Of a stretch of DNA of 64,000 nt, positions 21,391 through 33,122 are shown in pieces. The stretch comes from Micropterix aruncella (lineage: Eukaryota; Arthropoda; Insecta; Lepidoptera; Micropterigidae), in contig OX155962.1 of assembly GCA_944548615.1 (NCBI GenBank), positions 3,159,809 to 3,223,808 on the forward strand, in the 5' to 3' direction. The notes beneath the pieces were generated by a model. It made no database searches and was not told the DNA's origin. It saw only the letters and a list, made by a program, of their open reading frames with translations. A program made the position numbers and the translations under genes. How positions within the stretch are numbered: position 1 is the stretch's first letter; the number at the start of each line of letters is the position of its first letter.

Positions 21391-21966
21391 TGTTCACGCC
21401 AGTGAGGTTTGTGTGAGAATTAGCGTAATTTTCCGCCTCCTAATCACTTGTCTAATCCAATCCCTTTTATAAATTCTTCCGCTCCAATCAATATTGTCGG
21501 TACCCATTTAAACATGTCGCGACCCGCGCCGATCTGAGCCGCCCAGCGCTACGGATCGCCCCGTCGGAACGACGGGTAGGACAGTACATTTGTTGACTTG
21601 GCGAGGCGCGTCGTCGAATGTATTCGCTCCGCAACAACAGACGAGATTATCGTTTTTTCTCGTCGCAAACCGCCGCATCGCATCACACAAACCTTTGTGT
21701 TGATTAGCCCGCATCGCAATTCGTGTGAAACCTCAGTGAGTGACAGATAAACGAGAAGCAGTGCAGTCCAGCAGCACATACGGAACAAACAAAACCGTAA
21801 GTACCGACATCCTGTCTTTCCACTTTAAATATCCGCTCCTGGGTACTAAGGTACACCAGGTGGTCCTTCAAGCTAGCAAACTCACACGGATCTCACGCAA
21901 AATCATAAACCGCCTAGAGTGCTCTTCTGAGTAACGAGACCAGACCTCTAGGTACCCGCATCATCA
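21391..21966 (+). repeat. 5' LTR of BEL/Pao element
   Basis: Starts TGTTCACGCC and ends GCATCATCA (TG...CA). It has the same length as the 3' LTR, and short open frames within it are identical in both copies. Confidence 0.93.
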
Positions 21967-21971
21967 TAAGT

Positions 21972-21987
21972 TGGTCACTTCGGCCGG
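21972..21987 (+). other. Putative primer-binding site
   Basis: TGGTCACTTCGGCCGG lies 5 nt after the LTR. Its complement ends in CCA preceded by a plausible tRNA acceptor and T-arm sequence. The next bases (ATTTGAA) match a tRNA T-loop. The tRNA species was not identified. Confidence 0.6.
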
Positions 21988-22273
21988 ATTTGAATCATTC
22001 AAAGTAAATTTTAATAAACCATGTTTGGGCTCACTTTGGCCCGGATGTGAATCATTCAAATTAAATTTAAATATATCGTATTTTAGGTCTCTTTGGCCTT
22101 TTTTTCGCATAGTTTTTTCGCATATATTTTTTTCGCATTTCATTAATCTATTCGCATATTTTCGCCAGTTCACCCTGTTGTGTGTTAATTAATTACTTAC
22201 ATTACGTAAAATAATAAACAAAAGAAAAATAATATAACAATAATTAAATTTATTTCATTTAATTATAATCAAA

Positions 22274-22639
22274 ATGCCTCCGAAAATAGAAAATCAGTTG
22301 AAATTATTAGAGTCTAAACGTCAATCCTACTTCTCACGTTTGCAAAGAGTATACGATAAATCGAAAAATATTACAGATGATATTTCGCAAGAATCGTTTT
22401 TAGCGGATGTAACGACGTTGCCAGAGCTACATTATAAATTCGACACATTGATAGAAAATATAAATTCTTTAAAATTGGATTTAAATCCAGAGTTTGAGCC
22501 CAATTTTGAACCATGCATTGCGTTCGAAGAGCTATACGGTATCATTCAACGTAAAACAGAAATAATAAATAAAAAAAACCACACACATGCAAAATTACAA
22601 TATTTCAAAATTACCACGCTTGGAGCTGCCGTCATTTAA
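22274..22639 (+). pseudogene. BEL gag, N-terminal piece
   Basis: Begins at an ATG in good context about 300 bp after the LTR. It encodes an N-terminal segment rich in charged residues (KLLESKRQSYFSRLQRVYDK), typical of the start of BEL Gag. The frame runs out of family-like sequence just after an A-rich stretch (22571-22578). The family-like sequence continues in the next frame from about 22587, so a one-base-type change near the A run is inferred. Confidence 0.8.
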
Positions 22640-23996
22640 CGGTAACTTTCAGAACTGGCCTGTATTTTATGAGGTTTTCCGTTCGTCTATCCACGAAAAT
22701 TCGGAATTGTCAGATTCTCAGAAAATTCAGTACTTAGTAGGAAAATTAACTGACAAAGCGCAAACAGTCTTTGCCGGCATTACGCCCGCAGCAGAGAATT
22801 ACTCCATAATTTGGAATACATTGGTTACTAAATACCAAGATGTACGTGGTACTGGAACAGCATATTGCGATATGCTTCTGGATTTAAAGCCTATAACCCA
22901 ATCAACTTCAAATAATCTTGAGTCATTTATTGATCAATTTTCAAGTTGTATTTCCGCATTAAAACAACTCAAAATACCGGATTTAACCGAGTTTCTGTTA
23001 ATTCATATTGGCATGAAAAAACTCGACCGGGAAACCGCACAGGAATTCGAAATGTCTATAAGAAAGACAGATATTCCTAAATATGACGAGTTTGTCACAT
23101 TCATACGTGAAAAAGCAAAAATTCTGCAGCGAACTACTATCAACAGGGTGTCAAATTTGCGCCCTATAGGCAATCAAAATAAACCGAACAATAGTGGGTA
23201 CAAACGTTCAGGTCAGTCATCCCATGCATTTGTTGGTATTGAACAAAATCCAAACATATGCTCATTCTGTCAAAAAAATGACCACGACGTCCTTTATAAG
23301 TGCGCCGATTTCTTAAAAGAAACGCCCGAAAATCGTTTTAATTTTGTGAAAAAACATAAATGTTGTGTTAATTGCCTGAGTGCAAAACATGCTACGCACG
23401 CATGTAAATCCGATAGTAGGTGTCGTCGGTGTAACCTTAAACACCACACACTGCTGCATTTCCAAAATACACCATCCGCGAAAAATTATGAAACTTCAGC
23501 TTCACCAACGGACGTTGCACTGTGCACATTGTCTTCTGTTGGGCCAAGGTGCCATATCTCAAACATAAATCAAGTTATTCTTTTGGGCACTGCTCGTCTT
23601 AACACCATAACCGCAAAGAACCAGATATATTCTGTCAGGGCTTTAATCGACAGTGCTAGCCAAAATAACTTTATAACCCATGCATGCTGTAAACGGTTAG
23701 GTCTAAATCCTCTGCCAAATCGCAATCATGCATTTGTGAAAGGGATAGGGGGGAAGACACATCCGGTAAACGGGATTACATGTGTTACTTTAAGTTCCCG
23801 TCATAATAATGACGTAAAATTCACCATTCAACCGCTGATCGTTGACCGAATTACGGACGAGCTGCCTAGTGCGGTAATTGATGTTTCGTCATTCAGTTAC
23901 TTGCAGAATTTGCCGCTGGCTGATGACAACTTTGGCACGCCTGAACCCATTGATATGATACTCGGAGTTCAGATATTTACGGAGATCCTATTGTAG
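22587..23996 (+). pseudogene. BEL gag core, zinc knuckles and protease
   Basis: Encodes the Gag core (LPSFNGNFQNWPVFYEVFRS, the DUF1759-type region) and then Cys/His knuckles (CSFCQKNDHDVLYKC; CVNCLSAKHATHAC; CRRCNLKHHTLLHF). A retroviral-type aspartic protease follows, with its active site read as ALIDSAS near 23643, and the ILGVQIF motif leads towards RT. A TAG at 23994-23996 interrupts. The same frame resumes directly and continues into RT, so the stop looks like a point mutation; readthrough cannot be excluded. Confidence 0.85.
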
Positions 23997-24059
23997 GGAA
24001 AGATACTCGGCTCAGTAGGTCAACCACACGCACTTGAAACAAAACTGGGATATATTATC

Positions 24060-25616
24060 ATGGGGACTGCCCCAATATCCAATTCCAGCTGTTCATTAAA
24101 CAATTACGCTTTCTGTTCAGTCAATAATATATCCATGGAGAGTCTCATGGCAAAGTTCTGGGAGCTAGAAGAAATCCCTACATTACAACTTCTATCACAG
24201 GCAGATCGCAAATGTGAAGAAATATACTCAAACACAACGACACGTGACACATCAGGGAGATATACCGTCGCTTTACCATTTAAGGACGATGTTGCTACAC
24301 TCGGAGACTCTATACAAACCGCAACCCGACGATTCTTATCCCTCGAAAGAAAATTAGCCTCGTCGCCATCGTTGCGTCAGACATACGACGGAGCAATTCG
24401 GGAATACTTAGATAAGAGTTACCTCTCCGAGGTCCTGGAAGGCCTAGGAAACTGCGGCTATTATATCCCGCATCACGCAATTATTCGCGAAGATAAAACC
24501 ACTACAAAATTGCGGATAGTAATGGACGCTAGCGCCAAAACTTCCAGCACAGTATCGCTAAATGATATTTTATATGCAGGAGAAAATCTCCAACTCAATT
24601 TGTTCAACATTCTCCTGAATTTCCGCTTATTTCCTATCGCAATTAATGCAGATGTTCGACAGATGTACTTGCAGGTTGGTATTCTGCCAGAACATAGCAA
24701 ATTTCAACGCATCCTGTATAGATTTAATCCAAATGAACCTCTTACTACCTACGAGTTTACCCGCGTATGTTTCGGCTTAAAATGCAGCCCCTTTCTTGCA
24801 CTTCGCACTGTACGGCGCCTAGCCTCAGACGAATGCAACCGCTTTCCTCTAGCGTCGGAAGTAGTGACACGAGACATATACATGGATGATGTAGTCACAA
24901 GTGTCATGACACCATCAGACGCAATCGAGTTGTCAACTCAGCTGATTAAATTATTCAAGGCCGGGGGATTTGACCTTGTAAAATTTTCCAGCAATTCGCA
25001 TGAACTTCTAAAGAGAATCCCCGAGGAACACTGCCTTTCTCAAGCAGTGGATTTTAAGGAAGAAAATTCTATAAACATTCTGGGTCTTCGTTGGCTACCT
25101 TCGTCTGATGTATTTACTCTCGTCGTTAATCCTGAAATAACTAAATGCACAAAGCGCAACATTTTATCTTGCGTAGCCAAGCTTTGGGACGTCATGGGTT
25201 TTGTTGCACCAGTTATATTATACGCAAAGCTGCTAATCAAAACTTTATGGCTTCTAAAATTGGACTGGGACGATATGCCTCCTCAAAACATCATTTCTGC
25301 ATGGTCACAATTCCAAGCAGAATTACCAGAGTTGGAACGCCTGGAAATACCTCGACACTTAGGAGTCACATCAAACGTCACCCTAACTTTAATTGGATTT
25401 GGAAATGCAAGTGAAAAGGCCTATGGAGGCGTGGTTTATTTACATGTTTCCTACGCAGATCACAGGCCAAACAAGCTCACTATAGTCTGTGCAAAGTCTA
25501 AAATCGCTCCACTAAAGGTTGTATCTCTTGCACGCCTGGAGTTATGCGCAGCTCTCTTACTTTCAAAATTGTTAAAAGGTAGTTGTCGATACGTACAATC
25601 CGCGTTATCGACTTGA
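24060..25616 (+). pseudogene. BEL reverse transcriptase and start of RNase H
   Basis: Same frame as the preceding piece. RT motifs: TKLRIVMDASAKTSS, ADVRQMYLQVGI, FGLKCSPFLALRTV and YMDDVVTSV (the catalytic Asp pair at about 24885). The start of the connection/RNase H region follows (PLKVVSLARLELCAA). The frame is lost around 25580; RNase H sequence continues one frame over. Confidence 0.88.
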
Positions 25617-27423
25617 AAATATATTCGCTTTCTCTGACTCTACCGTCGCTCTAAGTTGGATTCATTCATCCCCGCATCGGTGGCACACCTTCGTGTCAAA
25701 CCGAGTCGCAAAAATTCATGATAACCTCCCCGCATCCACATTTTACCATATATCAGGTAATGAAAACCCTAGCGATTGTTTGAGCAGGGGCTTATTACCT
25801 TCTCAACTAATTGATCACCCGCTCTGGCTACATGGGCCTCCATGGCTCCAATCAGATTCAAGTGTTTGGCCTATCCAACCATTTACTCACGACAAGCAGG
25901 TAGCAGTTCCTGAGGAAAAAACAGTGGTGTTAAGTACAATATCAGCTGAAGAACCATTAATGTACACATTAGCCAAACGGGTTTCTTCGTGGTCTAGACT
26001 ACTCCATATAGTTGTCTATGTACTTCGCTTTACAAAGAAGTTACCAAGATCGGCCAAAATGACAGTTTCTGATTTAGATGCTGCAGAGTCTCGCATTTTA
26101 ATGGCAGTTCAAACGGTACATTTTTCGGAAGATATTAAAACCATACAAAGAAACCAACCAGCGTCAAGCGCTCTACGCAAGCTCAACCCTCACTTAAAGG
26201 ATGGTCTACTTCGAGTAGGCGGTAGACTGGCGAACGCTGAACTGAGTGAGGAAAGTAAGCATCCAGTTTTACTTCCTAAGCGCGATCATGTAGTCAATCT
26301 AATTATAGATTACTACCACAGTCGGTACATGCACACTGGTCCCCATTTATTGATGTCGTTACTGCGGCAACAATTTTGGATTCTGTCTGCACGAAACATT
26401 GTAAGGAAACGCATTCAAATGTGCAACACATGTTTCAAAACGAACCCTAAAGTGGTATTTCCGATAATGGCCGATCTGCCAGCATGTCGCGTACGTCAAG
26501 CAAACCCATTTTGCCACACGGGAGTTGATTATGCCGGTCCTTTCACATTAGTACTCAATCGTTATCGCGGGTGTCGCACACAAAAGGCATATTTATGCCT
26601 CTTCGTATGTCTAGTAACCCGCGCTCTTCATCTCGAACTTGTCTCTGATTTAAGCACAGAAACATTTCTAAATGCATTCAAACGCTTCTTATCCCGGCGA
26701 GGTCCATGTAGTACCATGTACTCAGACTGTGGGACTAACTTCATAGGAGCAAAGTCCCACCTAGACTCTTTGTATTCATTTCTCGCTTCGGACGAATATA
26801 ATGGTGTTATAAATAAACACCTCACGTCTTCCAAGATTGAATGGAAATTGAATCCACCACGTGCCCCACATTTTGGTGGTATATGGGAGGCAAATGTCCG
26901 TTCTGTAAAAACTCATCTCCACCGAGTAATTGGTACGCAAATTTTAACATATGAAGAGTTATACACCGTCCTCGCTCAAATAGAAGCCCTCTTAAATTCA
27001 CGTCCACTTTCATTATTAAGTGGTGATCCATCAGAGCCACTCGCACTAACGCCCGCCCATTTCCTAACCTTAACACCACTAACCTCGCTACCAGCTGCCT
27101 CTGTATCAGAACAACCACTTTCTACGATCAAACGCAAATTTATGCTGGACCATATGGTGCAAAATTATTGGTCTCGTTGGAGTCTGGAATATCTACATAC
27201 CTTGCAAGTACGGCAGAAGTGGAATACCCCGTCTCATCCCATTGTCAAAGGGATGGTCGTTCTTGTGAGGGAGGATAACTCTCCGCCTCTTCATTGGCCT
27301 TTAGGAATAATAGAAGAAATTTATCCTGGCACAGATGCCGTAACTCGAGTGGTTCTTGTCCGGACCAAGTCTGGGGTTTACAAGCGACCGGTGGTAAAGA
27401 TCTGCCCTTTACCAACTCAATAA
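25617..27423 (+). pseudogene. BEL RNase H remainder and integrase
   Basis: The frame in use here carries the RNase H end (FAFSDSTVALSWIHSS, GNENPSDCLSRGL). It continues into an H2C2 integrase finger (HSRYMHTGPH ... CNTCFK, about 26315-26435) and the integrase core, with Asp at about 26527, Asp at about 26725 and Glu at about 26887. The C-terminal module of BEL elements follows (NYWSRWSLEYLHTLQVRQKW). It ends in TAA at 27421-27423. The integrase part itself looks intact. Confidence 0.88.
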
Positions 27424-27695
27424 ACTTTCAATTAGAATTACCGCATCCCGCACAAATCAATAAAACCGCAAATGTTTAATTACTTATAATTTTACCAACC
27501 GCATTTTTTAGTGTTAAGTTATATTCTTTAGCCATTTAGATCAGCTGACATAATAACCGCTTTATAATAAATTCATCACATCGCTTCATTGAGAACACAC
27601 ACAGGGTCGATTGGTGCATTCAAGTTAATAGATTGGGTATTAATTCTCACATGACATAAAGGTTTATACCTTTCATTTGAAAGGGGTCCTTTCAA

Positions 27696-27706
27696 GGCCG
27701 GGGGAA
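27696..27706 (+). other. Polypurine tract
   Basis: GGCCGGGGGAA immediately before the 3' LTR TGTT, the expected plus-strand primer site. Confidence 0.6.
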
Positions 27707-28282
27707 TGTTCACGCCAGTGAGGTTTGTGTGAGAATTAGCGTAATTTTCCGCCTCCTAATCACTTGTCTAATCCAATCCCTTTTATAAATTCTTCCGCTC
27801 CAATCAATATTGTCGGTACCCATTTAAACATGTCGCGACCCGCGCCGATCTGAGCCGCCCAGCGCTACGGATCGCCCCGTCGGAACGACGGGTAGGACAG
27901 TACATTTGTTGACTTGGCGAGGCGCGTCGTCGAATGTATTCGCTCCGCAACAACAGACGAGATTATCGTTTTTTCTCGTCGCAAACCGCCGCATCGCATC
28001 ACACAAACCTTTGTGTTGATTAGCCCGCATCGCAATTCGTGTGAAACCTCAGTGAGTGACAGATAAACGAGAAGCAGTGCAGTCCAGCAGCACATACGGA
28101 ACAAACAAAACCGTAAGTACCGACATCCTGTCTTTCCACTTTAAATATCCGCTCCTGGGTACTAAGGTACACCAGGTGGTCCTTCAAGCTAGCAAACTCA
28201 CACGGATCTCACGCAAAATCATAAACCGCCTAGAGTGCTCTTCTGAGTAACGAGACCAGACCTCTAGGTACCCGCATCATCA
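27707..28282 (+). repeat. 3' LTR of BEL/Pao element
   Basis: 576 bp; by eye the same sequence as 21391-21966. Followed by the AATAA target duplicate. Confidence 0.93.
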
Positions 28283-28459
28283 AATAAAATTGAAAAAAAT
28301 GACTTGAATCGATGTACATGAGTATACATATAAAATAGATTATTATTATAAGAATATTAATAGTCATCTTAGGCACTCTACACAAAAAATAATCACACAA
28401 TAGAAAGTATCAAAACAAAATTGAAAAAAATGTGTTTTGTCTATACTGGTTGTATGTCT

Positions 28460-29575
28460 TATTATTTATTTATTTATTTATTTATTTAAGAATTATTTAC
28501 TATAAGACATTGATTAGCTTACACAAATAACAGGAACCGAATGGCAAAACCTTAACCTTTTGCTTATTTGTTTCTGTCACCCAACTGGGACAAGCCCGTT
28601 CTAGGGTGGACAGGACTCTAATATTACAATCAAGTTTGCTTAATTGCTCGATTGCTTACAAATGTACAAGTTTTAGTAAAAAGCTAATAACACTAAACCG
28701 CCCTAAAATGTGGTCTTCAGAATAAAAAAAAGAAATAAAAAATAATAATAAAAAATAATAAAAGGTAATATAATAAAAAAACGCAATTCCATTATATGAT
28801 CAGCAATAAATATAATATAAAATTCGATGAAATAATATAAATAAAGTTATATGTGAGAAAAGAAAGAAACAGTCATTAATATTTAATATATGTTAAGTAA
28901 TATAGGATTTAATATAAATTAGTAGTAGTAGTAGATGGAGTGGGGGGCATGTTTCCAGCCCTTGATGTCACCTAGATCTGTAAGGTCTTTTGTAACTACC
29001 CACTGTGTGGTTAGGTCAATTGTCAGCTAGTAGCCCGGTACTTCTTACCAGACTAAGTAGGTCACTGACCTTCAAGTTGGGCAGATCGCTGGGTTCGAGA
29101 AAGGCTCGTCCCAGTAAACTGTGTCTTTTGGCGGCGAGCCCTGGACAGCGGCCAACAATGTGTATGCTGTCTTCAGGTTCCTCGCCACATATTCGGCAAT
29201 CCTTGCTCTCAGTCAAGCCAAGGTTGAATAGATGAGCTCTAAGGGTCGTGTGTCCGGTGAGGAGACCGATAGTGGTTCTAAGGTTCTTCTTGCTCATGTC
29301 AAGTAGGGCCTTGGTTTTCTTCTGTAGTGGTTGCTCCATCATGGCTTTTGCCTGGCGACATCCCTGACTCTGTTTCCAGGAAGCCCGATGTTCCTGCTCC
29401 AAGCAGTCCCTGATGATTTTCTTACCTGTAGCGAAGGGGACCCCTACAGCTGGCTCCACTGGGCAATCCAGTGTGCCCAGTTTTGCCAGTCTATCGGCCT
29501 CTTCGTTTCCGGGTATGCCTTGGTGACCCGGTATCCATATTAGGGTGATTTTGTTGGATTTTCTCAATTTAATAT
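28460..29575 (-). pseudogene. I-type LINE 3' part with RNase H
   Basis: The minus-strand open frame (29618-29016; the family-like part starts at about 29572) encodes RNase H (KITLIWIPGHQGIPGNEEAD then RLAKLG). It then gives the C-terminal zinc knuckle CRICGEEPEDSIHIVGRC and a leucine-rich end, and stops at 29016. A 3' UTR of about 550 bp follows with CAACTGGGACAAGCCCGTTC on the plus strand, finishing in an (ATTT)n tail at 28463-28488. It is 5'-truncated: no RT or endonuclease. A shorter copy is at 61800-62516. Confidence 0.75.
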
Positions 29576-31890
29576 AAAGATACCTAGTCAAAAAAGTACA
29601 AGTCATTGTCAAAGTCAAATAATTTTTGGTAGTTAGTTGAATGTTAATATATACTCAACATACATGTTTAAAAATATGTTAATAATTTGTGCACCTAAGT
29701 TTTATTAGACTAGAATAATGACCCACAAAGGAAAAAATTATTAGCAAATTGGTAATAAAGAGTGCAACTTTATTTAACCCCACAAATGACTGGCGATTAG
29801 CTCGGGTTTGCCTACGGCAAAATGTATATAAATTTATATTTACATTTACATTTACATTTACATAGAGCGGGGTTTACTATAGAGCTACAGCATTACTATA
29901 GAGCGGATTACTATAAAGCGGCGCACATTTACTTTTATATTTACATTTATATACATTTTGTATACATTTTGCCAAGGCATCCATTATTGGACGCCTCACA
30001 TTTGAGGGGTGGTTCTTATTCCCCGGTCAAAAAAATCTGTATTGCATCAGCTAGGTTGAAGCTACGTTCCCTCGTTACGGCGAGATTCCTTCGAAAACAT
30101 TTTAGAAGCGCTGGCATAAAAATATATTAATGGCATGGGTGTACGGTATAGGTTGTTTAAAATGGGGTCCACCCCGCCATACGACCTTCCACGGACCAAG
30201 GTAAAGTTCAAGGACTTCATCTCTGGGACTGGTTTCGAGGCGGTGATCGATTATGACCCACTCTTTGGGCTCCGCCGCTCCCACTTCTGAGACGCGGCGG
30301 GGGCCGTCGCGATGTCCAGTTATTTCTTGGGCAAACAATTTACAGTACGTAGATAGCTGGCTAATTAATTACCTACCTGCATACGTATGCCTTTTTATTT
30401 CGCTGGGTATGCAGCTGGCTATTAAAAATACACTGTCAGCATTCTAACGTCCCTACAATATTAACGATAATATACGAATCGACCCAGGTTGATCAAAATT
30501 ATTAACTTATCTCAAACAAACCGCAGAAATACATAAAATGATCATATTAGGTAAAGGCGCGAAGTAAACGACGACCCACAATGTACATGACTATCCTCAG
30601 CGCATACCTAACTATGCTGAATAATATCTGGGCATACGAAGTATTGTCTGACTTGTGTGGAGAAGCATATTTGACGTGGTACGTATGACATAACTGAGGA
30701 CAATTCTCATTATATGCAAGTATTAATATCCTCGGTATTTAAAGCTAAATAATTATTGAAATTGTTATTCGATAAAGAAAATTTAAGGCCAAAAACTTTG
30801 TTTGAAAAATATATATTATTTAATTAATTTTAATATTGGCATATTGATCCATGCAGATTTCTCATTTTAATTGGAGTTGTTTAATTCCTCTGCTGTAAAA
30901 CTCTTATGGACAGGAACCAATGAATGCTTTGAAGGCGTTTTTCACCGACTCTTCAAAGTTGTCTTGTTTCGTTGTATTGTAAAAAGATATCAAAATTCAA
31001 AAAAAAAAATAAATTCTATTGAAGCAAGGGTCTGGCAAGTACGGTGGGCAAAGAGTCTCAAGCCGCAACTCCTGAACTTTGCAACTGTTTAAAGTAAAAT
31101 ATGTGGTTATACGTTGTCATGCAGAAGCAGTGGCGATGAGCGATTGACCAGGCTCGGTTATTTAATCACGAGCTTCTCCATCGTTGTTTGCAGTTCTTTA
31201 CAGTACACATTTACGGTAACTGTATAGCTGCAGACTGCAAGAAGCTGTAATAGAAAACACCGGCACGCGATCTCATATCAGCAACTTTTCAACTTTACAA
31301 TATTTGAGCAAAAACAAACGACGGAAAGGCAAATAAACAGCTGATTCCTAAAAAAGAATAACGTAGCCTTGAATTAAAATTTATTTGAATTTGAAATTCC
31401 AACTCAAGCCCAAGTTATCTAAGTTCAAAGTGGTCAGTGTGATAAAACAGCAGTTACATATGTAGGTCAGAACCCAATATTATACTATATTACGTAGTAT
31501 AATAGTAAATGTATGCAGGTATATCATTTTTTAAGAGATAGTCTGCAGAACTTTGTTCTCCGTCTTTGAACGACTTAATATGTCGAACCATGAGCCCATT
31601 TTTTATTCAATAAGACGGAACTTTCTAATTTTAGGTGATTGTCTTTAGGAAAATAAAAAAATAGCTTGGGGAACGGCATTAATAGTCTTACCCATCTAAC
31701 TGTGTGCACGTAATTTTGACAGCTCTTGTAAACAACTGTATATTAATATATAATAGCCAGTGACATTTCTTCGTCGACTTACCAAATTCGATATAAACTT
31801 GTGGAGGACAACACTGTGAAAAATTTTCAAAATTGGTTGAGGGATTGGTGAGATATTTTGATTCAAAAAATTCAGAAACTGCTAATTCAA
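29576..31890. other. AT-rich region with one GC-rich block
   Basis: 29840-29960 has (TTTACA)n and an ACTATAGAGCGG repeat. 30138-30345 is GC-rich and reads on the minus strand as PKEWVIIDHRLETSPRDEVL and ELYLGPWKVVWRGG, a protein-like frame of about 70 codons without recognised family. It may be a retroelement UTR. Nothing else is recognised up to the LINE. Confidence 0.35.
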
Positions 31891-31914
31891 TTATTCATTT
31901 ACGCATATCCACAA

Positions 31915-32111
31915 AAACGGTCACTCCCGACCGCTACCGACGAACGATCAGCAGCGGCCACTGTCAGCGGTCATTTGATTGGATGACGCAAATCGGCCGT
32001 ATCACTGACAGCTAGGGTTGTTCACTGTACGATTATCTAAGAAGCGCCATCGATAAATAAACAAACTATCGTATCTGCCATCCTTCATACTTAATAAAGG
32101 GTAATTTTAAA
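31915..32111 (+). promoter_or_regulatory. LINE 5' UTR (internal promoter expected)
   Basis: GC-richer leader (CGGTCACTCCCGACCGCTAC) before ORF1. LINEs of this type use an internal promoter at their 5' end. No specific core element was identified. Confidence 0.35.
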
Positions 32112-33122
32112 ATGGCGATCTTCTGTAAGGCCTGCAATGAGGAGCTAGACAGAGAGGAAGCATTAATATGCTCATCTTGCAAAAAAGAATATCACTACGC
32201 TTGTGCTGGGAAAAGCCATGAAAATTTCAAAAAAATGGCATCTGAAACTAAACTATCCTGGAAATGTTGTAAAGCCAAGAAGAACTCGTCGTCTTCGTCT
32301 TCAACGGATGATCAAATTATGGCTCTGGACCAACTCCGAAAGGATCTATGCACACAGTTTCAGAAGTCGCATAATGACGTTATGCAAAAACTGGACGCCC
32401 TTGTAAATAAGGTCAATCAGGTAAATAACGACCACGAAGAAATCATGAAAAGCATTAAATTTCTAAATGAAAACTATGATGACATGAGGACTAGAATCAA
32501 GGTGTGTGAATCGTTAACACCCAAGATAGGAATCCTGGAAAAACAAAATGCCGATCTACGTCATAAACTGGAATTCCTCGAATACAAGATGGATGAGAAA
32601 GACCAGAAGATAAATGAAACAAAAGTGGAAATTAGAGGAATACCTGCTCTTCAACAACACAATCATCGTTTGATCGTAACGCAAATTGCGTCAAAAATCG
32701 GATTAGAAATACAAGAAGACGATTTAATTTCGACATCACTGCTGGAGGCCCGTGGATCGGGAATAGAGAGTGGCACTAATAGCGGCGCACATTCAACAAA
32801 TCAAACGTTAATCGCTTCATTCAAGTCATCCCGTATAAGAAATGATTTTTTAGATGCATCTAAGAAATATAACAAGGCGAAACGATCAAATGATCAAAAA
32901 ATAAACACCCACGATATTGGTATGTCCGTTAAGCATCCTATATACATTCAAGAAGCTCTTACTCCTCTACGGCGCTATTTACATCTACAGGCGAGGAAAT
33001 TAAGTAGAAATAAAAATTACAAATATATTTGGCTAAAGAATGGAATCACTATGGTAAAGAAAGACGAAGATAGCCGCGTACTGATGATCAAATATTTAAC
33101 TTCTCTTGAAAATATTTTGTGA
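32112..33122 (+). CDS. LINE ORF1 protein (zinc finger, coiled coil, FP-like domain)
   Basis: A 336-residue product starting at an ATG in strong context (TTTTAAAATGGC). Residues 5-53 form a PHD-like finger: C5-x2-C8, C20-x2-C23, H28-x2-C31, then WKCC. The last cysteine pair is incomplete. About 70-175 is a charged, heptad-like coiled coil. About 180-336 resembles the RNA-binding C-terminal domain shared by many insect LINE ORF1 proteins and the baculovirus FP25K protein (VEIRGIPALQQHNHRLIVTQ, then YKYIWLKNGITMVKK, then a final DSRVLMIKYL). ORF1p binds element RNA and acts as a chaperone in the ribonucleoprotein. The stop is TGA at 33120. The same frame then remains open for 343 codons, which is unusual. 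Confidence 0.85.
   Translation: MAIFCKACNEELDREEALICSSCKKEYHYACAGKSHENFKKMASETKLSWKCCKAKKNSSSSSSTDDQIMALDQLRKDLCTQFQKSHNDVMQKLDALVNKVNQVNNDHEEIMKSIKFLNENYDDMRTRIKVCESLTPKIGILEKQNADLRHKLEFLEYKMDEKDQKINETKVEIRGIPALQQHNHRLIVTQIASKIGLEIQEDDLISTSLLEARGSGIESGTNSGAHSTNQTLIASFKSSRIRNDFLDASKKYNKAKRSNDQKINTHDIGMSVKHPIYIQEALTPLRRYLHLQARKLSRNKNYKYIWLKNGITMVKKDEDSRVLMIKYLTSLENIL

Larger units (their letters stand above)
21391..28282 (+). mobile_element. BEL/Pao LTR retrotransposon, full-length but disrupted
   Basis: A 6892-bp element with direct 576-bp LTRs at both ends and a 5-bp target duplication AATAA (21386-21390 and 28283-28287). Gene order is gag, protease, RT, RNase H, integrase. Integrase comes after RNase H and RT carries a YMDD motif, both usual in BEL/Pao. 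No env-like ORF was seen. The coding region is broken three times: a frame change at about 22570-22640, an in-frame TAG at 23994, and a frame change at about 25575-25616. Such a copy cannot encode its own complete polyprotein, although the LTRs look recent. Confidence 0.92.

Noticed and set aside
21508..21788. Minus-strand open frames inside the BEL LTR
   Set aside because: Present identically in both LTRs; non-coding LTR sequence with no family resemblance.
30871..31340. Mariner-like fragment
   Set aside because: Weak resemblance only, no transposase motif in any frame and no inverted ends.
31875..31895. TAATTCA near 31881 as the target duplicate of the LINE (TAATTCAGG after the poly(A))
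   Set aside because: Only seven bases match in AT-rich DNA and the exact 5' end of the element is not known.
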